From the NCBI RefSeq assembly GCF_030272615.1, contig NC_081413.1, positions 331,075,302 through 331,139,301 of the forward strand: DNA of 64,000 nucleotides. Reading direction: 5' to 3'. The translations under genes were made by a program, and so were the position numbers. The notes beneath the pieces are model-generated. The model was not told the DNA's origin and ran no database searches. It saw only the letters and a program-made list of their open reading frames with translations. Source of the DNA: Cryptomeria japonica (taxonomy: Eukaryota > Streptophyta > Pinopsida > Cupressales > Cupressaceae). Shown piece by piece: positions 12,030-24,727 of this stretch (its first letter is position 1; each line of letters opens with the position of its first letter).

Positions 12030-12096
12030 TCTCCTACACATCAACATATTCTTTGAACCAACGCGCTGCTCGCACATTAATTCAAAGAGGGGCAAA
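12030..12096 (+). other. Spacer with polypurine tract before the 3' LTR
   Basis: A 67-base stretch separates the divergent LTRs. Its right end, AAAGAGGGGCAAA, abuts the TG of the LTR at 12097. This is the expected plus-strand primer site and identifies 12097-13244 as the 3' LTR of the element whose 5' LTR opens the window. Confidence 0.7.
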
Positions 12097-13244
12097 TGTA
12101 ATACCCTAAAAATGGTCACCTAAACCATGGGCCCCTAATTTCGACAACATCACCAAGGTCCTAACCAAAGGCAATTAAATCAACTTTGAGCACACAATTA
12201 ATTAATTCTTCAATCAGCAAATGTCACATGGCAAGTGAATTATTCTATATTAATTAAATTTTTATTTAATTAATTAAATCATTCCAAGAAAATCATTTTG
12301 ATCAATTATCCTGTTTAATTTATTAAATATCTTAGCATATTTAATTAATTAATAAATTTGCCATTTAATCATAAAAAGGGAATTAATTTATCACAAAAGA
12401 TGAATTAATATACAAAGCAAGAGTTAAATTGAAAATAAACTGAAACTATTGAATTGAGAGAGAAATCAAACTTGAGATATTATTTCTTTCTTCTAAATTG
12501 AGAACTTGAAATCAGAAAAGCAATTAAATTGAATTTAATCATTCTCTAAAATTGGAACTCAAAGCTTTTGAGAAAAGAAGTTCAGTTGCATTGAAAAGAC
12601 TCTTTTCTTGAATAAATCAAAGAAATTGAATAGAATTACCTATTTTCATCTCAAGTGCCTAGAATTAATTGAATTATATCTCTAATGCAAACTCAAACTT
12701 ATAATCTAAATGCATTTCAATTCAACTATAATTGGAATCTATCTCAAGGTTAACTGAATTTGATCTCTCAATTATTTTAATTATCCTAAATTGTGCTTTT
12801 TCTTGATCTCTCTTGTGTTTCTCTATAAATTTAGCCTTCATCTCTCATCGAAAACACCCTGGAGATTTATTGTTATTATGCAGTTTTTGCTCTGGAGTCA
12901 TTGAAGATATTGTGCTTGCCTTTTGAGATTATTGCATCTTAGTTCAATTATGATTGCTTGAATTCATATAGCTTACTATTCATCCATCTAGCATAATCTT
13001 GCATCCATTTAGCTTAATATCATGCTCATATAGATTAAATCCTTCATCTTGGTGTAGTCTAGTCACTGGTATTGCTTATACAAATCTGAAATCAATTTTA
13101 TACTCGCAGCTTTTAGAAGGCAATTAGTCGATTTGTTATGGTTTTATTATTCATGCTTATATCTGTCTAACCATACATGTAATGACTTAATTGAAGTGTT
13201 GTGTCTTGCAGCTTACAAACTTATTCCACTTTTTCACACACACA
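12097..13244 (+). repeat. 3' LTR of the non-autonomous element
   Basis: 1,148 bases, TGTAATACCC to CACACACA. TATAAAT at about 12834-12840. U3 contains AT-rich imperfect palindromes built on TTAATTAATT/ATTTAATTAA. The base after the LTR enters a different Gypsy element, with no PBS or leader, which fits insertion of the whole 13.6-kb element there. A target duplication agaat (13245-13249) is predicted left of the window. Confidence 0.88.
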
Positions 13245-13246
13245 AG

Positions 13247-16200
13247 AATGCAGGTGTGCATACCAGGAGAAAGATAAGAGAGAAACCCAGTAGATAGAAA
13301 AAGGATCCACAAACAGTGCATGTAATGGGTCAATTGGCTGATATCATGTTAAGAAAGGTTTCAATTCCTAAATATACCGATCCCGGTAGCCCTGTTGTGA
13401 AAATAGTAATCAATGGCACTCAGATAAAGAATGCTTTAATAGATTTGGGAGCAACCATCAATGTACTGACAAGAGATGTTATGCAGAAACTTGACATAAC
13501 CAGTCTTAGACCTACACCTATAGTCCTGTAGCTTGCTGACAGTTCCATAGTTTGGCCTGATGGTATGATTGAAGATGTAGTTGTTACTTTGGATTCTTGA
13601 GAATATCCTACTGATTTTATGATTCTGTCTCCTAAAGCCAAATTGGGAGGATATCCAGTTATCTTGGGAAGACCTTGGCTTGCTACAGTCGATGCATATA
13701 TTGGATGTCAGTCAGGAGATATGACTATTTTAGATGGAAAGACAACCAAAACTTTGGCTCTATATTCTCCTGCTCAACCCCAACTTGATCAACAACAAGT
13801 CATTTGGCCTAACGTGGGAGAATAATTTGAGGAAGGAGTTGACTCTGTCAATCATCTTATCATGATTAATAGAGAACCATTCATACAACTTCATGATGAT
13901 TATTAAATTTTGTATAAAATTCTTACAAATCAGTTAAGACAAGGGCAATAGTCGCAAGAGTTAGTATCAAATATTCCAGCATCAGATTTTCCTGCAGCCA
14001 CTGATATTCTGCATACCCTATTGCCGCAGGAAGTCTACACTTCTCATCTTTCTGAAGCATCTCAGGTTGATCTTACTGTCAAAGTGGAAGTTGATCTAAA
14101 CAAATATTTGAATATCAACAATCAACTCACAGGAACTCAAATAATAACACTGGTTGACTTGCTTAAATGTCATCAACACGCTTTTGCATGGGATTAGAAA
14201 GACATGCATGGACTTGATCCTACAATTTGTACCCACCGTATCTACATAAAGGAGGACTGTAGACCACTTAGACAACCACAAAGAAGAATTAATCCTGCAT
14301 TAAGAGAAATAGTTAATGAAGAATTGCATAAATTATTAAATGCTAGATTTATCTATCCTATCTCGGATAGTCAATGGGTGTGACCTCTAGTGATAGTTCC
14401 AAGGAAAGGAGGTAAATGGCAGGTATGTGTGGATTACAGAGCTTTGAACTTAGCAACCAAGAAGGATCATTTTCCATTACCATTTGTGGATCAAGTATTA
14501 GACTCCTTGGCAGGGAAGTGATACTTCTCATTCTTGGATGGATTCAGTGGCTACAACCAGATTCAAATTGCTCCCGAGGATCAAGAAAAAACTAAATTTA
14601 CTTGTCCTTGGGGAACATATGCATATTCCTTTCTTCCTTTTGGAATATGTAATGCTCCAGCTACTTTTCAAAAAGCAGTGATAAGCATATTTTTAGATAT
14701 TTCCCAGGACAACATGGAGATCTATATGGATGATTTTACAGCCTATGGTTTAGAATTTGAAGAGGCATTGAAAAATCTGAAGAAAATTTTGCAGCAGTGT
14801 GAAGACTATAATTTATCATTGAACAATGAAAATTGCTTCATGATGATGTAGGAAGGTATAGTTCTTGGTCATCATATATTTATAAATGGAATACAAGTTG
14901 ACCCAACAAAAATGGAAGTCATTCAAAACCTCCCTGCACCTATAAAGAAAAAGGATGTCAGAAGTTTCCTTGGTCATGTTGGATATTATAGGAGGTTTAT
15001 CAAAAATTTCAACAAAATTGTAGGCCCTTTATATTCTCTTTTGACCAAGGATATGTAATTTAATTGGACTTCCTCATGCAATTAATCTTTCTTTAATCTC
15101 AAACATGCATTGACTCAAGCACTAGTGCTCAAGGGTCTGAACCGGTCCTTAACTTTTCATATTCATATAGATGCATCGGATTATTCCATAGGAGTAGTTC
15201 TGGGTCAGAAGATTGACAATTTGGAGAATGCAATTTATTTCATCAACAAAAACATGCAGGGTCCTGAGCTTAATTATATTGTCACTAAAAAGGAGATGTT
15301 AGCACTTATATATGCACTCAACAAATTTAGGCATTATATAATAGGATATTCGATATTTATGGACATTGATCATACAACAATCAGATATCTCATGAACAAA
15401 CCTTCAATTACAGGAAGAGTGGCTTGCTGGTTACTATTGATACATGAATTTGACATCACAGTTGTTGATAAACCAAGTAAATCCAATATAGTTGTAGATT
15501 ATCTTTCTAGGCTTCAATTGCAGGATGATCCTACAGCCATAGATGATGCTTTTCCAGATGAACATTTGTTCCTTATAAAAGCACACACTCCCTGGTATGT
15601 TGATATTGCAAATTATTTAGCTACTAATAAGATGCCAATTCATTTTTGTCCTAAAGAAAGAAGACAGTTAGTTGAGAAAAGCTTTAATTTCTCATGGATT
15701 GCTGATTGTTTATTTTATATTGGACCTGACCAAGTCATGAAGAGATGCATAAGAGAGGATGAAACATATGATATCCTTCATGCATGTCATGATGAACCAT
15801 GTGGAGGATATTTTTCTGCTAAAAGAACAACACTTAAAATAATTGGCACGGGATATTATTGGCCAACGTTATATAAGGATGCATCACAATACACTAGAAA
15901 ATGTGATAGATGCCAATGCATGGGTAGGCCTACCAGATATGATGAAATGCCATTATATCCCCAGATATTGGTTGCACCATTTGATAAGTGGGGATTAGAT
16001 TTTGTTGGGCCGATTGATCCTCCTTCAAATGGGAAATCTTATATTCTAGTATGCATTGATTATGTCACCAAATTGGTGAAAGCACAAGCTATGACACATG
16101 CAAGAGATAATAAAGTAGCTAAATTTCTTTATGAAGAAATATTTACCAGGTATGGAGTTCTAAGAGAGATTGTTTTAGACCAATGACCACAATTTACTTC

Positions 16201-16863
16201 CACATTGATTCCAGCATTGGTTAATGAATACAATATCAAGCACATTAAGTCTACCCCATACCATCCACAAATAAATGGTCAAGTAGAAGTCACAAACAGG
16301 GATTTAAAAGCCATTCTTACCAAGAAATTAGCTCTTCATAAGAAATATTGGTCACATAGACTTCCTGAAGCCATTTGGGCATACATAACAACATGGAAGA
16401 CACCAATTGGTTTTACACCTTTTGAAATGGTGTATGGAAAAACAACAATGATGCCCATTGAGTTTGAGCACAAAACTCTTAGAACAACTCTTCAATTAAA
16501 TATGACTCTCTTTGAAGCACAAAGAGACCACATTCTACAATTAAATTCTTTGGATGAGCTGAGAAAGATGGTTGTCCAACATACAAAACTTATTCAAAAT
16601 TAAAGAGCTAAATGACATGATAAGTACATAAAGGAGAGAAAATTTAAAACAGGTGATTGGGCACTGCTATATGATTCAAGATATAAAGATACTATGGGAA
16701 AGCTACAGACAAGATGATTAGGCCCATATGAAATAGATAAAGTTTTTACAAATGGAGTAGTCTGCTTGACCACTATAGATCCAGTCAGATTCAAGCTTCT
16801 AGTCAATGGTCATCGACTATGCCTGTATCATAAGCCTGCAACCAAAGAACATTTCCTGCAGTA
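13247..16863 (+). pseudogene. Athila-like Gypsy pol: PR-RT-RH-INT, many in-frame stops
   Basis: A single frame runs from protease to integrase. Protease: ALIDLGATINVL (Asp codon at 13442) and a VILGRPWL motif near 13650. RT: FSGYNQIQIAPEDQ, PFGICNAPATFQ and YMDD at 14723-14734. RNase H: HIDASDYSIGVVL near 15165. Integrase: zinc region with His and CDRC near 15905 (the second zinc His appears to be Tyr in CGGYF), core WGLDFVG, IVLDQ*PQFTS and GQVEVTNR (D, D, E), and a C-terminal LGPYEI near 16717. About fifteen stop codons interrupt the frame, yet I see no frameshift. Gag and the start of protease are absent because the element is cut at 13244. Lineage is judged from RT and INT wording and from the extra ORF downstream. 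Confidence 0.85.
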
Positions 16864-17578
16864 ATTCATCAGCCAAGATAAAAAATCAGTTCCTGCAGCA
16901 ACTGAAGAAGTTCCTTCAACATCTGAAGAAGTTTCTGCAACAACTGGAGAAGACATTAAGGGCGCGGTTCCTGCAGCTTCTGTAGGGAGCGTTCTTAGCA
17001 TTCTATAAATTCTTCAAGCATGATTTCATAAAATTATTTCCATGTCTTAAGGAAATATTATTCTCCAAAATAATTTGTTTCGTCCATGTCATCCCATTCC
17101 TTCTCTCTGTCTATCACTTCATTCATGTCACATCATCTCATTTCACCCCTTTTTATTAGGTAATCGTTTCATGCAACATTTGTTGGTATGACTGCAGGTA
17201 TGTACATTGTTTATTTTTTATTAATTATACAATTATTATTTTTCTATGATTATTGCCTATTTTAAATCCGCATACCCTTCCCTCTATCCTTTTCGCATGT
17301 GTGGACATGTGTCATCATAAGTTGGGGGGGTGTTTTATGGTCCGATTTCCAAGTTGAGTAATTATCCGTCCTTGTAAGTAATTTTCTTTGATTTGCATAA
17401 CATCATTTTTTGAATAAGACACTCTTTTCCATGAGTGATCAGTTCATCTTGCCACCAAAATCATTGAAAGAAATTGGAAGTAAGTAAGGTATTTTCGAAC
17501 AAAATATTTTTCAGTTCTGCAGGTTATTTCAGTCCCTCATTCTTTGCTGTGGAAATTATTTTGAGAGCCGAAATAGTC
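16864..17578 (+). other. Pol tail and spacer with first polypurine tract
   Basis: After integrase the same frame continues briefly as a low-complexity tail with repeated VPAATEE/VPSTSEE/VSATTGE units, ending near 17007. The rest is AT-rich and noncoding. At about 17324 CATAAGTTGGGGGGG is followed by TGTTTTATGG, which looks like a polypurine tract plus LTR start. A sharper equivalent occurs at 19842. GTAAGTAAGG near 17480 and TTCTGCAG near 17515 resemble splice signals ahead of the next ORF. Confidence 0.5.
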
Positions 17579-19789
17579 ATGGGTGGAGATCCTATCCGCC
17601 ATGAGCCTGTAATTAATGACATGTTGTTGTAGGATGTCAAGTGTGAGCATTAATTCTGTATGCATGGGTGGATTGATTATTTTCTAAAAATAACAGATTA
17701 CAATGAAGAAATTGCTTCTGAATTCATGTGTACATTCAATGAAGGAGAGGCCTCTGTCAAGGGATTGAGATTCATTACTACAAAGCAATGAATAGATGAA
17801 GTTACTGGGTTGTTGCAAGAAGAGGATCTATTTCCTGAATCTAAGGATATGAGAAGCGCTAGGGCAAAATTTACACACCCAGCAGATGGACCCCTAAGGA
17901 TGGACAAACAGGGAACCAGACAGATATCTCTTCCAGCGAAATGGCCCCAGGTGGCATTGAATGTGATGAAATACATTACTTGCGATGGAAGGTACTCAAA
18001 TTTGCATTCGGTCCATTTTAAACTGCTTAGTCATTTACGACATGGCCGAAGGGTAAATGTTCCCAATTTTCTATATCACCTTATTTCCATAAGTGCAAAA
18101 GAAACACAAAAGGGTGGAAATCGTTATGTCAATCATCATGGCCTGATAAAATTGTTAGTAGAATGTTCTCTTAGAGATGTTTCTCAAATGGCATGGGGAG
18201 TATTCAAAGATATACTACAATTTAGGGAGGAAAATGCTCCTGCTCCAGAAGAATTAGCAGCCCAAGAGGACGATATCAAAGAGCCCTCATCCCCTAGGGT
18301 TTTTGTAGAGGATGAACCTCCTATTGCCAATGAAGCTTTGACTGTTGCAGAAGAAAGGGTGATTGAAACAAATATGGAGTATCCCTCCACTCATTTTCAA
18401 AGTGGAGCGACATATTTTAAAGGAAAAGGGAAAGCAGTAGAGACAATTGGTGTAGAGAGAGAAACCATTGTGCGGCCTCAAGCAACGCAGGTTTCTCCTG
18501 CAGCCAAAAAGCATAAGCTAAAAGAAAATTCTCCTACAACAACACCTCTTGTAGGAACTGTTCCTGTAGCCACTCCGAAAATGTATGCAAGAAGGACTCG
18601 GTGGAGTAAACAAAAAGTTTGAGCAACATGGGATGCAGTGGAAGTCATTTCAGTAGAAACATCAGAAGAAAGGCATGAGAGTCAAATAGAGATTAATTCA
18701 TAGGAAGAACATGGTGCCAACAAACTTTCAAATCTGGCACATGTAGAAGAACAATTTGGAGAACTTGTTGAAGAAATCTCACGCCCCCAGGTAACAACTA
18801 ATAGACCTCCTTCATCTCACTAGTTTGTCTATTGCACTTACATTTAATAGGCAGTGGGAGATAGAGAGGGCTAGATTACATGAATTATTGATAAATAACA
18901 TAATGAAATTGAAAAGAGGGATAATCAGATTGAGGAATTGAAAGCTAAAGTTGACACAATTGCCAGGATGGTTCCTAAGTTGATACAATGTAGGGCTCGT
19001 CCAAGGGTTTATGCTTTGCATCTAAAAGAGCAATATTTAAGTTTCAAGCTAAACCACATTGTTAGAGACCTTAGTCCTTCTTTATATACCCCAGAAATTT
19101 TTTATAGTGTTTATCAAACCTCTCCAACAACTGTTAAGAATTTGTTATGTGAATTCAATTTGCATAACTATGTCATGAATTATGGCAATGAGTGGGATCC
19201 CTTGTTATACATTGGTGACATTCATATAAAAGCATTAATGTCATGGGTGCAAAATGAAATTAGTATGGGGACTCAGGTTAAAACATATAGAAATTTGGAA
19301 TTTGACTGTCCATTACTACTCAAAGCTGAAGCCAAGAATCCATGACTTCTTTATTATGATTGGTAGAAATTGTTAGCAAGACCTGATGTAAGGAGCCAGG
19401 TGTTACCAATAAGAGAGGAAACATACCAGGAATATGAACACTTGATAACAAATGAAAATGTAGTTGCAATTGAATGTTTGGTTCAGCGTTGGAATAATCT
19501 TCCAGAAGACCTAAAATAGGGTGAACCTCATTCACTGCCTAATTTTCATGCAGCTATACAAAGAGCTCTTAAGTACATCCATTTGGGTAGGGCGAAGAGA
19601 AATAAATGGCTACCCTTGATATTTCAGCCACCTATCCTTATCTGGCCATTAATGGGATGTAGGGTTGCAAATAAACCATATGAGGAGGCCACTGAAGAAT
19701 CCAGATGGGCCATACTGAAAAAACTAGAGGGATTTTATTGGAATTTGGCTACAGGAGGGACAGGACAGGGAACTATTCGTTACTTGTGA
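17579..19789 (+). pseudogene. Extra sense ORF 3' of integrase, Athila-type position
   Basis: ATG at 17579 (MGGDPIRHEPVINDMLL), then stops at 17630, 17651, 17789 and others. The longest open part is 17810-18622. N-terminal half: FNEGEASVKGLRFITTKQ*I and KYITCDGRYSNLHSVHFKLL, followed by HLRHGRRVNVPNFLYHLISI. This layout resembles domains often annotated as plant transposon or mobile-domain proteins, but I cannot name the family firmly. The middle is acidic and low in complexity with a basic patch (PKMYARRTRWSKQK). After a frame slip near 18900 it resumes as a coiled-coil-like helix and an approximately 280-residue domain to 19789. Athila-group elements commonly carry an additional, env-like ORF here; I see no signal peptide or membrane anchor in this one. 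Confidence 0.6.
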
Positions 19790-19841
19790 GTAAGTGCCCT
19801 GATTAGAAATTTTCCTCTTGCTGGAGGATCAACAAGACACT

Positions 19842-19853
19842 AAGTTGGGGGCA
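19842..19853 (+). other. Polypurine tract of the Athila-like element
   Basis: AAGTTGGGGGCA directly precedes TGATGAGCTGAG, the proposed 3' LTR start. It shares AAGTTGGGGG with the internal copy near 17324. Confidence 0.55.
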
Positions 19854-21149
19854 TGATGAGCTGAGATATTAGCTCCTTTTATTCTTAAAACTCATAAGTT
19901 TTTACCATGTTTTAATTTGTATAATAGGATGACAATGATGTATTAGAGTTTGACTATATGCATTCCATATGTTAACTGAACTCATTAAATCTTGTTTTGT
20001 CTTGACCAATTATTCCCGTTGCCATGTGAATTTTTCTTGTTGCCATGTGAATTATTCTTGTTGCCATGCGGATTATCATATGTGATATCATGTGTGAAAT
20101 GTATAAGTGTTTTGATTAATTAAAATAGATATATGTGTATGCTTGTATGTTCTATCTTTTTAATTGCGAGAATAAATAAGATGCTGCAAAAGGTAGTTAT
20201 CGTGTCACGTTATGAAGGCTGTTAGAGATATTCAAGGGGCGGTTAAAGGTTCAAAACAAAAAAGAGAATAATGGGCGTAAGGAGTAGCAAAGGAATAATA
20301 GGGCACACAAGACTCATTTATGTTTGTCTTCAGTAAACATCAAATCTTATAATACCGCCACACTATATTCTTGGTTGTGGTTTAGAAGAGATCCACATTT
20401 TCGGTGGCTTAACTCCATTTGTTTTGTCATAAATATTCTCCGCCTTGTTTTGTCGACATGCCCTAGATTGTAGGGAGTTGTTGTAGTTTTCTTTTAAATA
20501 AGAGTTTGCGCCTCTTCTCGGAGGTTAGAGAGAAGGGGAAGAGAGACATAAGATTTAGAAATAAAGTTGCAGAGTATTTTTAGCTTTCTTTCATTTTGTA
20601 TGTTATATGGACCTTTGAAAGACAATGAATAAAGTGAAACTATTCTAAGTATTTACAATTATCTTTGGAAGCCTGGATACACTCATCAAAGGGGGCTCAC
20701 TTGGTGAGTATTCCTGTGCATTTGTTAACTTAGTTTCCCTTTCTGCTACAGTAGTTGTTCTGGCAATTGATTGTTCCTGCAACCACTGGAAACATATCTT
20801 GTGATTGTTTCTGCAGCCAAAGCAAATAGAGTAATTCATGTTTGTCAACTTTGGACTTAGTTAATAGTTCTTTAATTGGGTTTTATGTTAATGCAGAGTT
20901 TTCTTATAGCCATTCAGTTGTTATAATTCTTATTTTCTTATTTCAAATAGGTTTAGTTGTTGTAGTAATGCAGAATAGCTATTGCAGGAACTTAGTGCAT
21001 ATATAGTGCAGACCCATTTCAAGTAATACGTCCCTAGGTTGATAAACAAATGAACTTCAGTTATGGAGATAATAACTTCACAGAGTGAATGTCCAAAATT
21101 TGGGTTGAAACTTTAGCTATAGTTATTGTTCCTATTGGTGAAGCAAACA
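19854..21149 (+). repeat. Probable 3' LTR of the Athila-like element
   Basis: Starts TGATGAGCTGAG after the polypurine tract. It contains a TATA-like TTTTAAATAAG near 20493 and AATAAA at 20628-20633, in the spacing expected for U3-R. It ends about where Copia RT sequence begins (candidate CA at 21148-21149). The 5' LTR is not in the window, so both ends are inferred from context. No gene is seen inside. Confidence 0.5.
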
Positions 21150-22689
21150 ATATCTACAATAGAACCCAAGATAGTAAAGGAAGCACTAAAAGATGATGAT
21201 TGGGTTAATGCAATGAATAAAGAATTAGATCAAATTAAGAAGAATCAGACATGGTCACTTGTTCCTAGATCAAAGGATAAGAATGTAATTGGAACAAAAT
21301 GGGTCTTCAGGAATAAATTGGATGAAGAAGGAAGGATTGTAAGAAACAAGGCAAGGTTAGTTTGCAAAGGGTATACTCAAGAGGAAGGTGAGGATTATGG
21401 TGAAACATTTGCACCTATTGCTAGATTAGAAGGAGTAAGAATGCTACTGGTATTTGTTGCATATAAGGGATTCAAATTCTACCAAATGGATGTCAAGACA
21501 ACCTTTCTAAATGGGATTCTAGAAGAAGAAGTATACATTGAACAACCAGAAGGATTTTCCTTAACTGATGATAAAGACATGGTGTCACAAAGCACTATAT
21601 GGTCTAAAGTAGGTACCAAGGGCATGGTATGAGAGATTACATGCACATTTGATCAAAATTGGATTCCAACATACCAATGAGGACAACAACATTTATTTGA
21701 ATACTGGTGGAGACAAGATGCTGATAGCAAAAGTGTTTGTTGATGACATAATTTTTGGTGGCAATGATGATATGTGTATGGAATTTGCTGATATAATGAA
21801 AAAGGAATTTGAAATGTCTCTAATCAGTGAAATTAAGTTCTGTATTGCCTTACAGGTTCAACAACTAGATGGTGGTATCTTTATTTGTCAAACCAAGTAT
21901 ATCAAAGAGGTGTTGAAGACTTTCGGCATGGAAGATTGCAAACCGATAGGAACACCAATGGTGATTGGTTGCAAGTTATCAATGGAAGATGATTCCCCTT
22001 ATGTTAGTGAAAAAGAGTAGAAATCTATGATTGGCAAGCTACACTATGTTGTCCATAGCAGACCGGACATTGCTCATGTTGTTGGATTAGTGGCTAGATT
22101 TCAAAAAGAGCCTAAAGAAAGTCACTTGGTGGCTGCAAAGAGAATTTTTTGGTATCTCAAAGGCATAGTAGACTATGGTTTATGGTATCCCTAGAAAGGA
22201 AATTTTACTTTGGATATCTTTATTGATGCTAATTGGGTAGGTAATGTGGATGATCGGAAAAACATAATTGGTGGAGCTTTTCTACTTGGAGGAAGATTAG
22301 TGACATGGACGAGCAAGAAACAAACTTGTGTTTCTCAATCTACAATTGAAGCTGAGTATGTAGCTACATCCATGAATTTCACATAGACAATATGGATGAG
22401 ACATATGCTAGAAGGATTCAAGATAGATATGTCAGAGCCAGTGACTATCTTTTGTGATAATACAAGTGCAATAAACATTTCTAAGAATCATGTACTTCAT
22501 GCTAGAACCAAGCACATTGAATTGAAGCATCAATTCCTAGGGGAAAGAGTTCAAGAAAAGGAGGTGAAGATGGAATATGTGAAGAGTAAATATCAGTTAG
22601 CTGATATCTTTACTAAGCCCTTATTGAAGGCTACCTTTGAGTTTATTAGAGGTAAACTAGGGGTTAGACCCCTACACCAGAAGAACTAG
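21150..22689 (+). pseudogene. Copia-1 RT-RNase H remnant
   Basis: Begins mid-polyprotein at [20 protein letters not shown] and runs through [35 protein letters not shown] and [21 protein letters not shown] small deletion near 21585-21600 removes the usual CKLNK segment and shifts the frame. RT then continues with FVDDIIFGGND (near 21735), RNase H with DANWVG and AEYVA, and the C-terminal ADIFTKPL. Extra stops include 22018 and 22385. Gag, protease and integrase are missing, which fits truncation by the Athila-like element at about 21149. The wording is of the Tork/SIRE type. Confidence 0.85.
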
Positions 22690-23108
22690 AGTGATGGAGA
22701 TCTATCAATCCTATGGATTTCATGTTTATTTTTCACTAAGGATTGATGAAGGTGCAGGCTACTCCTTTGGCAGAGAAAGTCTGATGTAAAGTTCTGATTT
22801 AATGGTCTGTTATAGTTTTTTTGATTTGAGTAGCAGAGATGATGGAAGAAGCAGCAACAAAATTGAAGACAAGTGATGCATTTACATCTTTGGCATTGTT
22901 GTCAAAGGGGGAGAAGAAAAGAATAGAAATCAGATATGGCAGATATGGAAGAAGTTGAAGATCAGATCAGACAAGCATTGGTTAAGGGGGAGATGACAAA
23001 ATGAGGAAAACCGATAGATGATGTGATATCGACAAGTTAGTTGCAGATGATGATGATACTCTGGTTGTATATTTGATTAGAGTGTCCATCAATGTCAAAG
23101 GGGGAGAT
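22690..23108 (+). other. Copia-1 3' untranslated region with repeated polypurine tracts
   Basis: Noncoding. GTCAAAGGGGGAGAAG (about 22905), TTAAGGGGGAGATGAC (about 22981) and GTCAAAGGGGGAGAT (ending 23108) are three related tracts; only the last abuts the LTR. The same arrangement is seen in Copia-2. Confidence 0.75.
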
Positions 23109-24727
23109 TGTTGGCATTTGGCATAACTAATGCAGATCGGGTGATGCAGTTGAAGTTGGATGACTGCACTGGTAAAGGATAGAAGTCTATTTGTGATGAA
23201 GATATTCAGATTCTATGAATAGATGACATGATCAGTTATTTGTATTATCATTATTGGCAATTGATGTGAAATGATATTCTTGATGTTTTGTTTTGTCATC
23301 TAAGTGATTTGGTTTACCAGAAGACAGGGTTTACTGACAGTGAACCAAAGTCTGTGAAATAGGACTTTAGCCGATAAAGCGGAGTTGTTTTGATTTGATC
23401 GGTCGATCGGTGATGATTGGTGATTTGCAGTTTGGATGGTGAACTTGTATCATGGAAAGATGTATATGACTAGAACTGAAACTTGTGGAGATTACCGGAA
23501 GGCATGTTCAAATTTCTAATGAAGTTTTGCTAAGGTCTTAGTAGGGTTTAAGGACCGATGAAGAAATCATCAAACCAATAATGATTTCTATTATGACGGT
23601 GATCGATGATGAGTCTACATGAAGTTGGTAACATGACACAAACCGCGTGAAAGATTTAATTGTTGTTTTGGCGCGATTCAAGGAATATTTTCTTGGGAAT
23701 CAATGAAACACTTAGTAGAGTGTTTTGAGGATACAGATCGGATTTCCATGATGCATTATGTTCAACCAATGGTTGATATTGCATTGTAATTTGTTGTAAT
23801 GATCTATATAACGATCTATGATGATCTCTTAAGTTTTGAATTGTAAATTAATGATGTAATTAGGTTTTGTGGCCGACCTAGTTGAGATGGCTATTTAGGT
23901 TGACACAGTTGACGTTTATTGTCTTGATGGTCTTAGAGAATGTGTTAAGCCATACAAGTGAAGTGTGAGATCTTCTTGAGAGTTGCAGAGTGTTGTGTAT
24001 AACTGGATCTGATCAAGCAAGTAATAGATCATTCTTTCACTGTTGTTCCCTAAAATCCCTTAACCAGGTGGGTCTTAATAGACCTTAAACATTTAAGTCC
24101 CCCAACAGGGAAGCTCTCAAAAGAGTCTTAAATCCTCTCACGAGGTTGATCCTAATAGATCATCAAGCTCCTTACCGGGCTGTAAGGAAAATCCCCTAAC
24201 AAGGTCTGCTCCTAATCGAGTGTATTGTAAGCTCCTAACAGGGCTAAGCTCCTAACAGGGCATACTTCGAAAGAGAATAAATACTTGTGGGTACCAACTC
24301 CCACCGTGGTTTTTCCCTATTTGGGTTTCCATGTCAAGAACTTATGGTTTTCATGTGTGGAATGTTTTTCATGTGATGTTCTTGTTTATTTCATGCATTA
24401 TTTCAGAGACACCGGTTATGATGTTTTATCATAAGTTTATTAGAAGTTACCAGTACTGATAAGAAGTTGTTTCAGAAAGTTTTTGATCTTATTGATAAGG
24501 ATAATGAGCTGGTAAATGATCAAGTTTATATAATTGCTTTGGTGGTGAAAGTATTGGTAAATGATTTGATTAATATGTTACACAAATCTGATCAAGAGGT
24601 TATTAGATCTGATTTCAGAAGTTGAGATATTTGTTAAATGGTTTCAGATATGAGATAAGTGTGTTTTTGGGTTTAAATTTTTATTTGGTCTTAGTACTAA
24701 TTCATCCCCCCTCTCCGTACTAACTGG
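23109..24727 (+). repeat. Copia-1 3' LTR, main part
   Basis: Begins TGTTGGCATTTGGCAT right after the polypurine tract. TATA-like CTATATAA at about 23814-23821. The U5 side (about 24050-24260) holds eight or more copies of a CTCCTAACAGGGC-type motif. The LTR is interrupted by Copia-2 at 24727 and resumes at 32357. Confidence 0.82.
24723..24727 (+). other. Target-site duplication of Copia-2 (left)
   Basis: actgg immediately before the Copia-2 TG; the identical actgg follows its 3' end at 32352-32356. Confidence 0.9.
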
